64,000 bases of DNA from Streptomyces sp. NBC_01408 (GCF_026340255.1 NZ_JAPEPJ010000001.1:1729001-1793000); one strand, 5' to 3'. Shown: positions 27,163 to 36,553, numbered from the stretch's first letter. Notes: generated from the sequence alone by a model not told the origin. Translations and numbers: made by a program.

Positions 27163-28194
27163 ATGCCCATCGCAACCCCCGAGGTCTACAACGAGATGCT
27201 CGACCGGGCGAAGGCAGGTAAGTTCGCCTACCCGGCCATCAACGTGACCTCCTCCCAGACCCTGCACGCCGCGCTGCGCGGCTTCGCGGAGGCCGAGAGC
27301 GACGGCATCATCCAGATCTCCACCGGTGGTGCGGAGTTCCTGGGTGGCCAGCACAACAAGGACATGGTCACCGGCGCGGTCGCCCTGGCCGAGTTCGCGC
27401 ACGTCGTGGCCGCCAAGTACGGCATCACGGTCGCCCTGCACACGGACCACTGCCCCAAGGACAAGCTGGACGGCTACGTACGGCCGCTCCTGGACATCTC
27501 CGCCGAGCGCGTGGCCCGCGGTCTGAACCCGCTCTTCCAGTCGCACATGTGGGACGGCTCCGCCGAGACCCTGGCCGACAACCTGGCCATCGGCCAGGAG
27601 CTGCTCGCCAAGGCCGCCGCCGCGAAGATCATCCTTGAGGTCGAGATCACCCCGACCGGCGGCGAGGAGGACGGCGTCAGCCACGAGATCAACGACGAGC
27701 TGTACACCACCGTCGACGACGCGATCCGTACCGCCGAGGCCCTGGGCCTGGGCGAGAAGGGCCGCTACCTGCTGGCCGCGTCCTTCGGCAACGTGCACGG
27801 CGTCTACAAGCCGGGCAACGTCGTCCTGCGCCCCGAGCTCCTCAAGGACCTCCAGGCCGGTGTCGCCGAGAAGTTCGGCGAGGCTGCCGGAAACCAGCCG
27901 TTCGACTTCGTCTTCCACGGCGGTTCGGGCTCCACGGCCGAGGAGATCGCCACCGCGCTGGAGAACGGCGTCGTGAAGATGAACCTCGACACCGACACCC
28001 AGTACGCCTTCACCCGCCCGGTCGTGGACCACATGTTCCGCAACTACGACGCGGTGCTGAAGGTCGACGGCGAGGTCGGCACCAAGTCCAAGTACGACCC
28101 CCGCACCTGGGGCAAGGCCGCCGAGGCCGGCATGGCCGCGCGCGTCACCGAGGCGTGCGCGAACCTGCGCTCGACCGGTACGAAGCTCAAGTAA
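27163..28194 (+). CDS. fba: Class II fructose-bisphosphate aldolase
   Basis: 343 residues. Class II zinc-dependent aldolase with VALHTDHCPKDKL (metal-binding His and catalytic Asp region), EVEITPTGGEEDGV, ASFGNVHGVYKPGNV and FVFHGGSGS (phosphate and metal ligands), and NLDTDTQYAFTRP. It splits fructose 1,6-bisphosphate in glycolysis and works in reverse in gluconeogenesis. ATG 27163 follows AAGGAG with a 7-nt gap. Single-gene unit ending in a strong hairpin. Confidence 0.97.
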   Translation: MPIATPEVYNEMLDRAKAGKFAYPAINVTSSQTLHAALRGFAEAESDGIIQISTGGAEFLGGQHNKDMVTGAVALAEFAHVVAAKYGITVALHTDHCPKDKLDGYVRPLLDISAERVARGLNPLFQSHMWDGSAETLADNLAIGQELLAKAAAAKIILEVEITPTGGEEDGVSHEINDELYTTVDDAIRTAEALGLGEKGRYLLAASFGNVHGVYKPGNVVLRPELLKDLQAGVAEKFGEAAGNQPFDFVFHGGSGSTAEEIATALENGVVKMNLDTDTQYAFTRPVVDHMFRNYDAVLKVDGEVGTKSKYDPRTWGKAAEAGMAARVTEACANLRSTGTKLK

Positions 28195-28211
28195 GCAGGC
28201 GTACGCCTTCA

Positions 28212-28258
28212 CCGCAGGGCCCGGTCCCCGTCCCAGGACGGCGGACCGGGCCCTGCGG
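28212..28258 (+). terminator. Strong terminator after fba
   Basis: CCGCAGGGCCCGGTCC (28212-28227) pairs perfectly over 16 bp with 28243-28258 and is followed by CCTTTCCC. Confidence 0.88.
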
Positions 28259-28350
28259 CCTTTCCCGTGCGCGCAGTTGCCGCGCCCCCCGTTCCGACGA
28301 GGCCGTCAGGGCGCCGTCCGGACGCACCCGCGATACCCCAGACTGGGTGC

Positions 28351-28764
28351 ATGTCCATTCACCAGAACCTGCTCGGGGGTCCCGCCCCCACCCACCTGCC
28401 CGACGAGCCGGGCCGCGAGGCCCTCGCCGCGGGCACCCCCGCCGTCGAGGTGGCCGCCGCGCACCCCACCTCCTCCCTCGCCTGGGCGACGCTCGCCGAC
28501 GAGGCCTTCGCGGCCGGCCGTACGGTCGAGTCCTACGCCTACGCCCGCACCGGCTACCACCGCGGTCTCGACGCGCTGCGCCGCGCCGGCTGGAAGGGCC
28601 ACGGCCCGGTTCCGTGGGAGCACGAGCCGAACCGCGGTTTCCTGCGCGCCCTGCACGCCCTGGCCCGCGCGGCCGAGGCGATCGGCGAGAAGGAGGAGTA
28701 CGAGCGCTGCTCGACCTTCCTGCGGGACTCGTCCGAGACGGCCGCGGACACGCTGAACGCCTGA
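28351..28764 (+). CDS. DUF3151-type protein
   Basis: 137 residues beginning MSIHQNLLGGPAPTHLPDEPG. The body is helical and TPR-like (AHPTSSLAWATLADEAFAAGRTVESYAYARTGYHRGLDALRRAGWKGHGPVPWEHEPNRGF is broken here only for its pattern: alternating Ala-rich helices with WKGHGPVPWEH as the best marker). I recall this family next to fba in actinobacteria. Function unknown; a role tied to central metabolism is only implied by position. No ribosome-binding site; CAGACT lies 6 nt before the ATG. Confidence 0.8.
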   Translation: MSIHQNLLGGPAPTHLPDEPGREALAAGTPAVEVAAAHPTSSLAWATLADEAFAAGRTVESYAYARTGYHRGLDALRRAGWKGHGPVPWEHEPNRGFLRALHALARAAEAIGEKEEYERCSTFLRDSSETAADTLNA

Positions 28765-28770
28765 GGCCCC

Positions 28771-28807
28771 GTCCGGGCGGCGCGGGGCCCGTGAAGACCG
28801 CCCGGAC
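28771..28807 (+). terminator. Hairpin after the DUF3151 gene
   Basis: GTCCGGGCGG (28771-28780) pairs with CCGCCCGGAC (28798-28807). Confidence 0.6.
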
Positions 28808-28994
28808 AGGCCCTGGGGGCCTGGGGGTGTCTCGCCGTCCGGTGGGGAGTGCGCGGCGGGTATGTGACCTGCCCCACTCCCCGCTGGAGCCCCGGCGTAC
28901 CGGGGTCCTATGATGCGGGCAGGGGACCGGGGCTCCACTCACCTCACCGGAAGGAGCGGACCGCTACCCGGAAGCACGTGTCGAGGAGACAGCG

Positions 28995-29840
28995 ATGTCG
29001 CACGCCCTTGATGCCTCCGGAGCCGGTTCGGACACCCCGAACCTCGACTTCGCCGGCACCACCCCGTACGAGGACTACGTCCAGGCGGACGTCCTCACCC
29101 ACCTCCAGCAGCTGCGCTCGGACGATCCGGGCGAGATGGTCTTCCTGGTCACGACCCAGGTCATGGAGCTGTGGTTCACCGTCATCGTCCACGAGTGGGA
29201 GACCGCGGCCCGCGCACTGCGCGAGGACCGGATCCCGGTGGCGATGGACGCGCTGAAACGTTCCCTCCGTGAACTGGAGGCCCTCAACGCCTCCTGGCGC
29301 CCGCTCGCGCAGCTCACCCCCGGGCAGTTCAACGCCTACCGCGCCGCCCTCGGCGAGGGCTCCGGCTTCCAGTCGGCGATGTACCGCCGGATGGAGTTCC
29401 TGCTCGGCGAGAAGTCCGCCTCCATGCTGGTCCCGCACCGCGGCGCCCCGCGCGTCCACGCGGAGCTGGAGAAGGCCCTCCACGAGCCCAGCCTCTACGA
29501 CGAGGTGCTGCGCCTGCTCGCGCGCCGCGGCCTGCCGGTCCCGGACGCCGTCCTCGACCGCGACCTCGCACAGCGCTACGAGCCCTCCGCCGAGGTCGAG
29601 GCCGTCTGGACGGCCCTGTACGCCGACCCCGACGCGCAGCTCGACCTGCACCGCCTGGGCGAGGTCCTCACGGACGTCGCCGAGCTCGTCTGGCGCTGGC
29701 GCAACGACCACCTGGTGGCCACCCGCCGGGCGATGGGCGCGAAGACCGGCACGGGCGGCTCCGCCGGGGTGACCTGGCTGGAGAAGCGCGCGGCGAAGAA
29801 CGTCTTCCCGGAGCTCTGGACGGCGCGCAGCCATGTCTGA
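28995..29840 (+). CDS. kynA: Tryptophan 2,3-dioxygenase
   Basis: 281 residues. Haem-dependent TDO with the N-terminal PYEDYVQADVLTHLQQ, EMVFLVTTQVMELWFTVIVHE (active-site region), ALNASWRPLAQLTPGQFNAYR, GSGFQSAMYRRMEFLLG, and the C-terminal LVWRWRNDHLVATRRAMGAKTGTGGSAGVTWLEK that supplies the haem-proximal His in the family. It opens tryptophan to N-formylkynurenine. Its stop overlaps the kynU start. A TATGAT hexamer at 28909-28914 is a good -10 candidate. Confidence 0.95.
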   Translation: MSHALDASGAGSDTPNLDFAGTTPYEDYVQADVLTHLQQLRSDDPGEMVFLVTTQVMELWFTVIVHEWETAARALREDRIPVAMDALKRSLRELEALNASWRPLAQLTPGQFNAYRAALGEGSGFQSAMYRRMEFLLGEKSASMLVPHRGAPRVHAELEKALHEPSLYDEVLRLLARRGLPVPDAVLDRDLAQRYEPSAEVEAVWTALYADPDAQLDLHRLGEVLTDVAELVWRWRNDHLVATRRAMGAKTGTGGSAGVTWLEKRAAKNVFPELWTARSHV

Positions 29841-31038
29841 GCCGACCGCGACAGCCGATCTGGCGGCCCGTGCCGCCGCGCTCGACGCCGCCGACGAGCT
29901 CGGCAAGCTCCGCGAGCGCTTCACCCTCCCCGAGGGCGTCGTCTACCTGGACGGCAACTCCCTGGGCGCCCTCCCGGCCGGGGTCGCGGCCGCCACCGCC
30001 GACGTGGTCACGCGGCAGTGGGGCGAGCTCCTGATCCGTTCCTGGGACGAGAGCGACTGGTGGACCGCCCCGGAGCGGATCGGCGACAAGATCGCCCCCC
30101 TGATCGGTGCGGCCGCCGGCCAGGTGGTCGTCGGCGACTCCACCAGCGTCAACCTGTTCAAGGCCCTGGTCGGAGCGGCCCGGCTGGCCGGGCCGGGCCG
30201 GACCCGGATGCTGGTCGACGCCGCGACCTTCCCGACCGACGGCTACATCGCCCAGTCGGCAGCCCGGCTGACCGGTCTGACGGCGGTCCCCACCGATCCG
30301 GCGGACGTCACCGCCGCCCTCGGCGAGGACACGGCCGTCGTGCTCCTCAACCACGTGGACTACCGCACCGGCCGCCTCCACGACCTGCCCGGCCTCACCG
30401 CCGCCGCCCGTGCGGCGGGGGCCGTGGTCGTCTGGGACCTGTGCCACTCGGCCGGGGCCCTGCCCGTCGGGCTCGACGCGCAGGCCGTGGACCTGGCGGT
30501 CGGCTGCACGTACAAGTACCTGAACGGCGGCCCCGGCGCGCCCGCGTACCTGTACATCGCCGAGCGTCACCAGGCCGCCTTCGACTCCCCCCTCCCGGGG
30601 TGGAACGGCCACGCGGATCCCTTCGCGATGACCCCGGGCTACCGTCCGGCCGAGGGCGCGACGCGGGGCCGGGTCGGCACCCCGGACATCCTGTCCATGC
30701 TGGCCCTGGAGGCGGCGCTCGACGCTTGGGACGGGGTCCCGGTCGAGGCCGTACGGGCGAAGTCCCTGGCCCTGACCGACTTCTTCCTCGACTGCGTGGC
30801 GGCGTACGTCCCGCAGGGCCTGGTCGAGTCGGTCACCCCGGCCGAGCACGCCCACCGCGGCAGCCAGATCTCGCTGCGCACGGACAACGCCCGCGAGGTC
30901 ATGCGGGAGCTGATCTCCCGGGGTGTCATCGGCGACTTCCGGGCGCCCGACGTCCTGCGCTTCGGCTTCACTCCGCTGTACGTCGGATTCGCCGACGCGG
31001 AGCGTGCGGCGCGCACACTGGGTCACATTTTCGGGTGA
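29833..31038 (+). CDS. kynU: Kynureninase
   Basis: 401 residues, PLP-dependent fold type I. GVVYLDGNSLGALP, QVVVGDSTSVNLFKALV, LLNHVDYRTGRLHD, VVVWDLCHSAGALPVGLDA and the PLP lysine in DLAVGCTYKYLNGGPGAPAY are all kynureninase marks. It cleaves kynurenine to anthranilate and alanine. The start overlaps kynA by 8 nt, so they are coupled. The next gene looks like the missing formamidase step. Confidence 0.95.
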   Translation: MSEPTATADLAARAAALDAADELGKLRERFTLPEGVVYLDGNSLGALPAGVAAATADVVTRQWGELLIRSWDESDWWTAPERIGDKIAPLIGAAAGQVVVGDSTSVNLFKALVGAARLAGPGRTRMLVDAATFPTDGYIAQSAARLTGLTAVPTDPADVTAALGEDTAVVLLNHVDYRTGRLHDLPGLTAAARAAGAVVVWDLCHSAGALPVGLDAQAVDLAVGCTYKYLNGGPGAPAYLYIAERHQAAFDSPLPGWNGHADPFAMTPGYRPAEGATRGRVGTPDILSMLALEAALDAWDGVPVEAVRAKSLALTDFFLDCVAAYVPQGLVESVTPAEHAHRGSQISLRTDNAREVMRELISRGVIGDFRAPDVLRFGFTPLYVGFADAERAARTLGHIFG

Positions 31039-31062
31039 CGCGGTAGCGAAACGTCACATCAC

Positions 31063-31095
31063 CGGGCGGGCGGGGCTGAGGCTCCGCCCGCCCCG
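31063..31095 (+). terminator. Hairpin after kynU
   Basis: GGGCGGGCGG (31064-31073) pairs with CCGCCCGCCC (31084-31093) around a 10-nt loop. Confidence 0.65.
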
Positions 31096-31209
31096 GTATA
31101 TCCCGGGACCCGCACGGAACGCCCCGTTCCAGACTGATACGGTCCCGCTCTGCCGAAACACCGGAACATCTGTCCCCGCTGTCCCACGCGTTACCGAGAG
31201 GTTGAGCCG

Positions 31210-32088
31210 ATGACGGACCCCGCCGCAGTGGAACGGGACGCCGCCGAGGCCGCATCGGCCTTCTCCCATCCGGCCGTCGCCCCGGACGCGAGCGCCGCCT
31301 ACGGAGAACACCCCGACCAGCTCGTCGACTTCTACGCCCCGCGCGGCGAAGCCCCGGGACAGGTCCCGCTGGTGGTGCTCCTGCACGGCGGCGCGTGGCG
31401 GGCCCCGTACGACCGGCAGCACATCACGCCGATGGCCGGCTTCCTGGCCCGGCAGGGCTTCGCCGTCGCCAACGTCGAGTACCGGCGCGGCAGTTCCCTC
31501 CCGCACCAGGACGCCGACGGCCCGGTCGCCGGACGCTGGCCGGAGACCTTCGACGACGTCGCCGCCGCGCTGGACGCACTGCCGGAACTGACCGCCGCCG
31601 CGCTGCCGCAGGCCGACGTGCGCCGCGTCGTCGTCACCGGCCACTCGGCCGGCGGCCAGCTCGCGCTGTGGGCGGCCGCCCGGCACGTGCTCCCGTCCGG
31701 CTCCCCGTGGCGGCTGCCCGCCCCGCCGCCGCTGCGCGGGGTGGTGGCGCTGGCGCCCATCGCCGACTTCGAGGCGGCGGAGGAACTTGGCGTCTGCGGG
31801 GGTGCCTGCGCGCAGCTGCTGGGCGGCGCGGCGCACTGGGCGGACCGGCTCCCGTACGCGGACCCGGCGGCCCTGCTCCCGACGGGCATCGCCACGGCGG
31901 TGGTGCACGGGCGCGAGGACATCGTGGTCCCGGCGCGGGTCGCGGAGTCGTACGTGGCCGCCGCCGCGAAGGCAGGGGAAACGGTCGGCCTGACGCTGCT
32001 GGACGGGGTCGGGCACTTCCCGCTCATCGACCCGGCGGCGGACGCGTGCGCGGTGGTGTCGGAGGAGATCGCGCAGCTGGCCTGGTAG
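31210..32088 (+). CDS. Alpha/beta hydrolase, probable N-formylkynurenine formamidase
   Basis: 292 residues. Oxyanion motif LLHGGAWRAPYDRQHI, the nucleophile in VTGHSAGGQLALWAA, and late acid and His in VVHGREDIVVP and DGVGHFPLIDP. The HGGxW form of the oxyanion motif and the size are those of arylformamidases. Lying directly after kynA-kynU, it would supply the middle step (N-formylkynurenine to kynurenine) of the path from tryptophan to anthranilate. The family assignment is seen; the substrate is inferred from context. GAGAGG at 31195-31200 precedes the ATG. Confidence 0.8.
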   Translation: MTDPAAVERDAAEAASAFSHPAVAPDASAAYGEHPDQLVDFYAPRGEAPGQVPLVVLLHGGAWRAPYDRQHITPMAGFLARQGFAVANVEYRRGSSLPHQDADGPVAGRWPETFDDVAAALDALPELTAAALPQADVRRVVVTGHSAGGQLALWAAARHVLPSGSPWRLPAPPPLRGVVALAPIADFEAAEELGVCGGACAQLLGGAAHWADRLPYADPAALLPTGIATAVVHGREDIVVPARVAESYVAAAAKAGETVGLTLLDGVGHFPLIDPAADACAVVSEEIAQLAW

Positions 32089-32188
32089 CCGGCCCGCAGG
32101 GGCCAAGTCGTCGGCGCTGGCGCCGCGTTGCCTCTCTGGGGCATCGGGTAGATTTCCAGAAAATACTTCCGACGCTGACGGGGCTGAC

Positions 32189-34150
32189 GTGTTAGAGCTG
32201 AGGGGGAGCGGGGCCGAGCCGCTGGAGGCGGAGGATCCGCGTCAGATCGGGCCGATTCCGCTGGCCGGCCGGCTCGGGGCCGGCGGCATGGGGCGGGTGT
32301 ACCTCGGGGTCCGGGACGGCCGGTACGTCGCCGTCAAGCAGCTGCTGGCCTCCGTGGTCGGCGAGGACAAGGACTTCCTGCGGCGTTTCGGGCACGAGCT
32401 GGACAACCTCGCGAGCCTGCCCGAGGGCGCCACCGCACCGCTGCTCGCCAGCGACCGCACCGCACGGCCCCCGTGGTTCGCCACCGCGTACGTTCCCGGG
32501 ATCACCCTGAAGGAAGCCGTCGACCTGCACGACGGGCCCATGCCCGCGGGCGCGTTGTGGCTGCTGCTGCGGGAGGCGGCGGCCTCGCTGTCGGCGGTGC
32601 ACGCGCTGGACATGGTGCACCGGGACCTCAAGCCGTCCAACGTCATGCTGACCCTCGACGGCCTCACCCTCATCGACTTCGGGGTGGCCCGGGCCGCCGA
32701 GCAGAGCCAGCTGACCAGGACCGGCATGGTCGTGGGCACGCCCGCCTACATGGCACCCGAACAGGCCTCGGGCACCAGGGGGCTGAGCGGCGCGACGGAC
32801 GTCTTCGCGCTCGGTTCGGTCCTCGCGTACGCGGCCTGCGGCCGACCGCCCTTCGGTGACGAGTCGGGGCACGGCGTGCTGTACCGCATCGTCCACGAAC
32901 AGGCCGACCTGGAGCCGCTGCGGGAGGTGGACCCGGACCTCGCCGAGGTGGTCGCGGCCTGCCTCGACAAGGATCCCGAGGGCCGGCCCACCGCTGCCGA
33001 ACTCCTCGAACGCGCCACGGAACACGGCCCGTTCACGGCCCCGCTCTGGCCGGCGGCGATCTCCGAGCGGCTGTCCGAGCGGGCCGCCTTCGCCGAGCGG
33101 GTGCAGGAGATCGACGTTCCGACGCTCCCGCTCGCGGGCGCGAAGCCGGAGGGGGAGCAGGCGCCCGTACCGGCGACGGCAACGGCCCCCGAGCCGGCGG
33201 CGGGTTCCGGACCGGCGGCGGGTTCCGGGCCGGCGGCGGGTCCGGCGCCCGGACCGGTCGTGGAACCGCGGCCTCAGGACGGGGCCCGGAGCGACGCTCC
33301 GCGACGGCCCGAACGCCGCCGTCGGACCCGGGTCCTGCTCGCCGTCATCCCCGTCGTCGTGGTCGGGGGCGGTACGACCCTCGCCATCCAGAACCTGCCG
33401 TTCACGCCCGGGCACCGGAACGAGGCACGGGCCGACCCTTCGGCCTCGGCCCCCGCACCCGGCGCCCCGGCCGCCCCGTCGACGGCGGGCGGCGGGAGCC
33501 CGTCGGACCCGGCGGCCCACGCGTCGTCGGCGCCGCCGGCCGGGGAGCAGCCCGGACAGGGCGGCGAAGCCGACGGGAACGGCGGACCGGGCGGGTCCGG
33601 CCCGGCCGCCGGCGGGGCCGGAGCGGCCGGGGCGGGCGCGGTCGGCGGTGGCGGCGCCGGGACGGGCACGCAGCCCGGTGCGGGCGCGGGCGGCGGCTCG
33701 GCGGGCCCGGGCACCGGCACGTCCAGCGCGCCCAGCCGACCCGGCACCCCGCCCGGTACGGCCAAGCCCCCGACCACCCCGCCGCCGGCCTCCGGCACGT
33801 ACCGCTACCGCAACGGCGACGACGGCCAGTGCATCACCCAGGTCTACGGCGCCGCGGGCCACGGGGAGTGCGGGGACGCGTCCACCCGGTGGACGGTCCA
33901 GGGCCGGTCCGACGGCAGCTTCAAGCTCGTCAACCAGCAGTCCGGCGGGTGCCTGTACTCCAACGGGCTCGGCCAGGCCGTCTTCGTGGGCGACTGCGCC
34001 CAGGACGTCGGCAGGGTGTGGCGCACGGGTTCGGACGGCAGCCTGCGCAGCGACTTCGGCGGCGGCTGCCTCGACCCGTACATGGGCACCGGCCTGCACA
34101 CGATGACCTGCGCCGGGAAGGCCTCGCAGCGCTGGACGCGGCAGGCCTAG
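32189..34150 (+). CDS. Receptor-like Ser/Thr protein kinase with ricin-like extracellular domain
   Basis: 653 residues from GTG 32189. The second codon is TTA, the rare leucine codon read by bldA tRNA. The kinase domain (about 22-285) is complete: RLGAGGMGRVYLG, VAVKQ, VHRDLKPSNVM, DFGVARA, TPAYMAPEQASG. Then a Pro/Ala linker, one membrane helix (VLLAVIPVVVVGGGTTLAI, near 380-400), a ~140-residue Gly/Pro/Ala/Ser-rich stalk, and a ~115-residue C-terminal domain with QCITQVYG, GGCLYSNG, GGCLDPYMG and QRWTRQA. The spacing of QxW-like and GxC repeats suggests a beta-trefoil lectin fold that could bind a polysaccharide and signal inward. Targets unknown. Confidence 0.85.
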   Translation: MLELRGSGAEPLEAEDPRQIGPIPLAGRLGAGGMGRVYLGVRDGRYVAVKQLLASVVGEDKDFLRRFGHELDNLASLPEGATAPLLASDRTARPPWFATAYVPGITLKEAVDLHDGPMPAGALWLLLREAAASLSAVHALDMVHRDLKPSNVMLTLDGLTLIDFGVARAAEQSQLTRTGMVVGTPAYMAPEQASGTRGLSGATDVFALGSVLAYAACGRPPFGDESGHGVLYRIVHEQADLEPLREVDPDLAEVVAACLDKDPEGRPTAAELLERATEHGPFTAPLWPAAISERLSERAAFAERVQEIDVPTLPLAGAKPEGEQAPVPATATAPEPAAGSGPAAGSGPAAGPAPGPVVEPRPQDGARSDAPRRPERRRRTRVLLAVIPVVVVGGGTTLAIQNLPFTPGHRNEARADPSASAPAPGAPAAPSTAGGGSPSDPAAHASSAPPAGEQPGQGGEADGNGGPGGSGPAAGGAGAAGAGAVGGGGAGTGTQPGAGAGGGSAGPGTGTSSAPSRPGTPPGTAKPPTTPPPASGTYRYRNGDDGQCITQVYGAAGHGECGDASTRWTVQGRSDGSFKLVNQQSGGCLYSNGLGQAVFVGDCAQDVGRVWRTGSDGSLRSDFGGGCLDPYMGTGLHTMTCAGKASQRWTRQA

Positions 34151-34211
34151 GGCGTGTTGCCCCTCTAGTGCTGTGGCCAGTGCTGTGGAGCGTCAGCTCC
34201 CGGACGCACCG

Positions 34212-34240
34212 GTGGGGCGGCGGTCGGCCCGCCGCCCCAC
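34212..34240. terminator. Bidirectional terminator between the kinase gene and purA
   Basis: GTGGGGCGGCGG (34212-34223) pairs perfectly with CCGCCGCCCCAC (34229-34240). Serves convergent genes on both strands. Confidence 0.8.
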
Positions 34241-34260
34241 GTGGTGTCGTCCGTCCGTTC

Positions 34261-35544
34261 CTAGAGGAACGAGTTGATCTCGATCGTCTCGGTGCGGCCG
34301 GGGCCGACGCCGATCGCGGAGATCGGGGCGCCCGACATCTCCTCGAGGGCCTTGACGTACGCCTGGGCGTTCTTCGGGAGGTCCGCGAAGGTCTTGGCCT
34401 TGGTGATGTCCTCGGACCAGCCGGGGAGGTTCTCGTAGATCGGCTTCGCGTGGTGGAAGTCCGTCTGCGAGTACGGGAGCTCCTCGACGCGCTTGCCGTC
34501 GATCTCGTACGCGACGCAGACCGGGATCTCCTCCCAGCCGGTCAGCACGTCCAGCTTGGTGAGGAAGAAGTCGGTGAGACCGTTCACGCGGGTGGCGTAG
34601 CGCGCGATCGGCGCGTCGAACCAGCCGCAGCGGCGGTCACGGCCGGTGGTCACACCGCGCTCGCCGCCGATGCGGCGCAGGTCCTCGCCGTCCTGGTCGA
34701 ACAGCTCGGTCGGGAACGGACCCGCACCCACACGCGTGGTGTAGGCCTTCAGGATGCCGATGACGCGGCTGATCTTCGTCGGGCCGACACCCGTACCGGT
34801 GCAGGCGCCGCCCGCGGTCGGGTTCGAGGAGGTGACGAAGGGGTACGTGCCGTGGTCGACGTCGAGCAGGGTGCCCTGGCCGCCCTCGAAGAGCACGACC
34901 TTGTCCTCGTCCAGCGCGTTGTTGAGGATCAGGGTGGTGTCGGCGACGTAGCCCTTGATCTGGTCCGCGTACTGGAGCATCTCCTCGACGATCGCGCCCG
35001 CCTCGATCGCGCGGCGGTTGTACAGCTTCGCGAGGAGCTGGTTCTTGCCCTCCAGCGCCGCTTCGACCTTCTGGGTGAGGATCGACTCGTCGTAGAGGTC
35101 CTGGACGCGGATGCCGATGCGGTTGATCTTGTCCGCGTACGTCGGCCCGATGCCGCGGCCGGTCGTACCGATCTTGCGCTTGCCGAGGAAGCGCTCGCCG
35201 ACCTTGTCGAGGGTGACGTTGTACGGCGTGATCAGGTGCGCGTTGCCGCTGATGAGCAGCTTGGAGGTGTCGATGCCGCGCTCGTTCAGGCCGCGCAGCT
35301 CGGAGAGCAGGACGGCCGGGTCGACGACGACGCCGTTACCGATGACCGGGGTGCATCCGGGGGAGAGGATGCCGGAAGGGAGAAGGTGCAGCGCGTACTT
35401 CTGGTCGCCTACGACGACCGTGTGGCCGGCGTTGTTGCCACCCTGGTAGCGCACTACATAGTCAACGGATCCACCGAGCAGGTCGGTGGCCTTTCCCTTG
35501 CCCTCGTCACCCCACTGAGCTCCGAGCAGCACAAGAGCGGGCAC
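34261..35544 (-). CDS. purA: Adenylosuccinate synthetase
   Basis: 427 residues, full length. GTP-binding glycine-rich start [16 protein letters not shown] (catalytic Asp in WGDEGKG), [11 protein letters not shown] with the catalytic His, [37 protein letters not shown], and [14 protein letters not shown]. It joins IMP and aspartate using GTP, the first step to AMP. GTG start ([12 protein letters not shown]). Divergent from the lipid-kinase-like gene; a hairpin lies in the leader. Confidence 0.97.
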   Translation of the reverse strand: MPALVLLGAQWGDEGKGKATDLLGGSVDYVVRYQGGNNAGHTVVVGDQKYALHLLPSGILSPGCTPVIGNGVVVDPAVLLSELRGLNERGIDTSKLLISGNAHLITPYNVTLDKVGERFLGKRKIGTTGRGIGPTYADKINRIGIRVQDLYDESILTQKVEAALEGKNQLLAKLYNRRAIEAGAIVEEMLQYADQIKGYVADTTLILNNALDEDKVVLFEGGQGTLLDVDHGTYPFVTSSNPTAGGACTGTGVGPTKISRVIGILKAYTTRVGAGPFPTELFDQDGEDLRRIGGERGVTTGRDRRCGWFDAPIARYATRVNGLTDFFLTKLDVLTGWEEIPVCVAYEIDGKRVEELPYSQTDFHHAKPIYENLPGWSEDITKAKTFADLPKNAQAYVKALEEMSGAPISAIGVGPGRTETIEINSFL

Positions 35545-35645
35545 AGGCGTACACCTCTTCCGGATGGGGCATGTCCAAGGTCAGGGGGCGTACGACGATG
35601 TACACCGCAGGCTGAGCCGTCGGACCGGTACCCCGGAATAGACGA

Positions 35646-35673
35646 AGGCCCTGGCGCAATAGCGCAAGGGCCT
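35646..35673 (-). promoter_or_regulatory. Leader hairpin between purA and the divergent gene
   Basis: AGGCCC at 35646-35651 and GGGCCT at 35668-35673, with an inner GCGC/GCGC pairing, form a near-perfect hairpin about 100 nt upstream of purA. It may act on the purA leader; no known riboswitch is recognised. Confidence 0.4.
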
Positions 35674-35707
35674 CTTGCACAAAGATGCTACCCGAGGAAG
35701 GACCGAG

Positions 35708-36553
35708 GTGTCGGCTCCAGAGCCCACCATGAGCCATGCGGGCGCGCCGGTAGGCGGCCTTCTCGTGCTCGTCGACCCGGTCGCCCGCCGTCTTGACGGC
35801 GAGTCCGTGCGGATCGCGAAGGATGTGTTGTCAGCGGGAGCGGCGGCGAAAATCTGCCTCCCGGACTCGCAGGAGGAATTCGCGCGGGCCCTCGCCCGCC
35901 GGGGTCATCGGCGGCCGGTGATCGTGGGTGACGACCGGGCCCTGGTGCGTGCCGTGGGCCTGCTGCACCGGGAGCGGGGGCTGGGTGAGGGCCCCCTGTC
36001 GCTGGTCCCGGTCGGGTCCGCGGGCTCGCTGGGGCTGGCCCGGTCCCTGGGCGTGCCGCTGTCGGCGGTCGCGGCGGCGCGGGCGGTGCTCGACGGGTCG
36101 GTCCGCGTGTGCGACCTGCTGGTCGACGACAGCGACGGGGTCGTGCTGGGGGCGCTGCGGATCCCGCCGCTGCGGGGGTCGGAGCGGCCGGACGGGCGGC
36201 CGCGGCCGTCGGTGTGGAACGCGTACCGCTCGCTGGTCCGTACGCTCGTCCGCCCGCCGGGGCCGGGCGGCGGGGGCCACCGGCTGCGGGTGGAGGCCGA
36301 CGGGGTGGTGCTGGCGGACGTGGACCGGCCGGTGGAGGACGTCTCGGTGACCACGCGGAACGGCGGCGGCCTGGCCGAGGTCGTGGTGCGGACGGGCGGC
36401 GGCGCGGGTTCGGCCGTCCGGGCCCGGGCGAAGACGGTGACGGTGTCGGGCGCGGACTTCCGCTACCGCGCCGACGCGGCGATGACCGGCCCGGTCCGGC
36501 GGCGCACGTGGACCCTGCGCCCGGGGGCGTGGACGCTCACGCTGCCGCGGTGA
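35708..36553 (+). CDS. Diacylglycerol-kinase-catalytic-domain-like protein
   Basis: 281 residues from GTG 35708 (GAGGAAGGA upstream). The outline VGGLLVLVDPVARRLDGES, a mid segment GPLSLVPVGSAGSLGLARSLGVP and a C-terminal half LRVEADGVVLADVDRPV resembles diacylglycerol/sphingosine kinases. There the motifs read GGDGT and P-x-G-T-x-N-D-x-A-R; here they are VGDDR and PVGSAGSLGLARS, so nucleotide-binding Gly and Asn/Asp residues are changed. It may be a catalytically inactive or altered homologue. Its fixed position divergent from purA is familiar from Streptomyces. Function uncertain. Confidence 0.65.
   Translation: MSAPEPTMSHAGAPVGGLLVLVDPVARRLDGESVRIAKDVLSAGAAAKICLPDSQEEFARALARRGHRRPVIVGDDRALVRAVGLLHRERGLGEGPLSLVPVGSAGSLGLARSLGVPLSAVAAARAVLDGSVRVCDLLVDDSDGVVLGALRIPPLRGSERPDGRPRPSVWNAYRSLVRTLVRPPGPGGGGHRLRVEADGVVLADVDRPVEDVSVTTRNGGGLAEVVVRTGGGAGSAVRARAKTVTVSGADFRYRADAAMTGPVRRRTWTLRPGAWTLTLPR

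Noticed and set aside
35646..35673. Hairpin as a purine riboswitch
   Set aside because: Simple near-perfect stem with no three-way junction; no riboswitch consensus seen.
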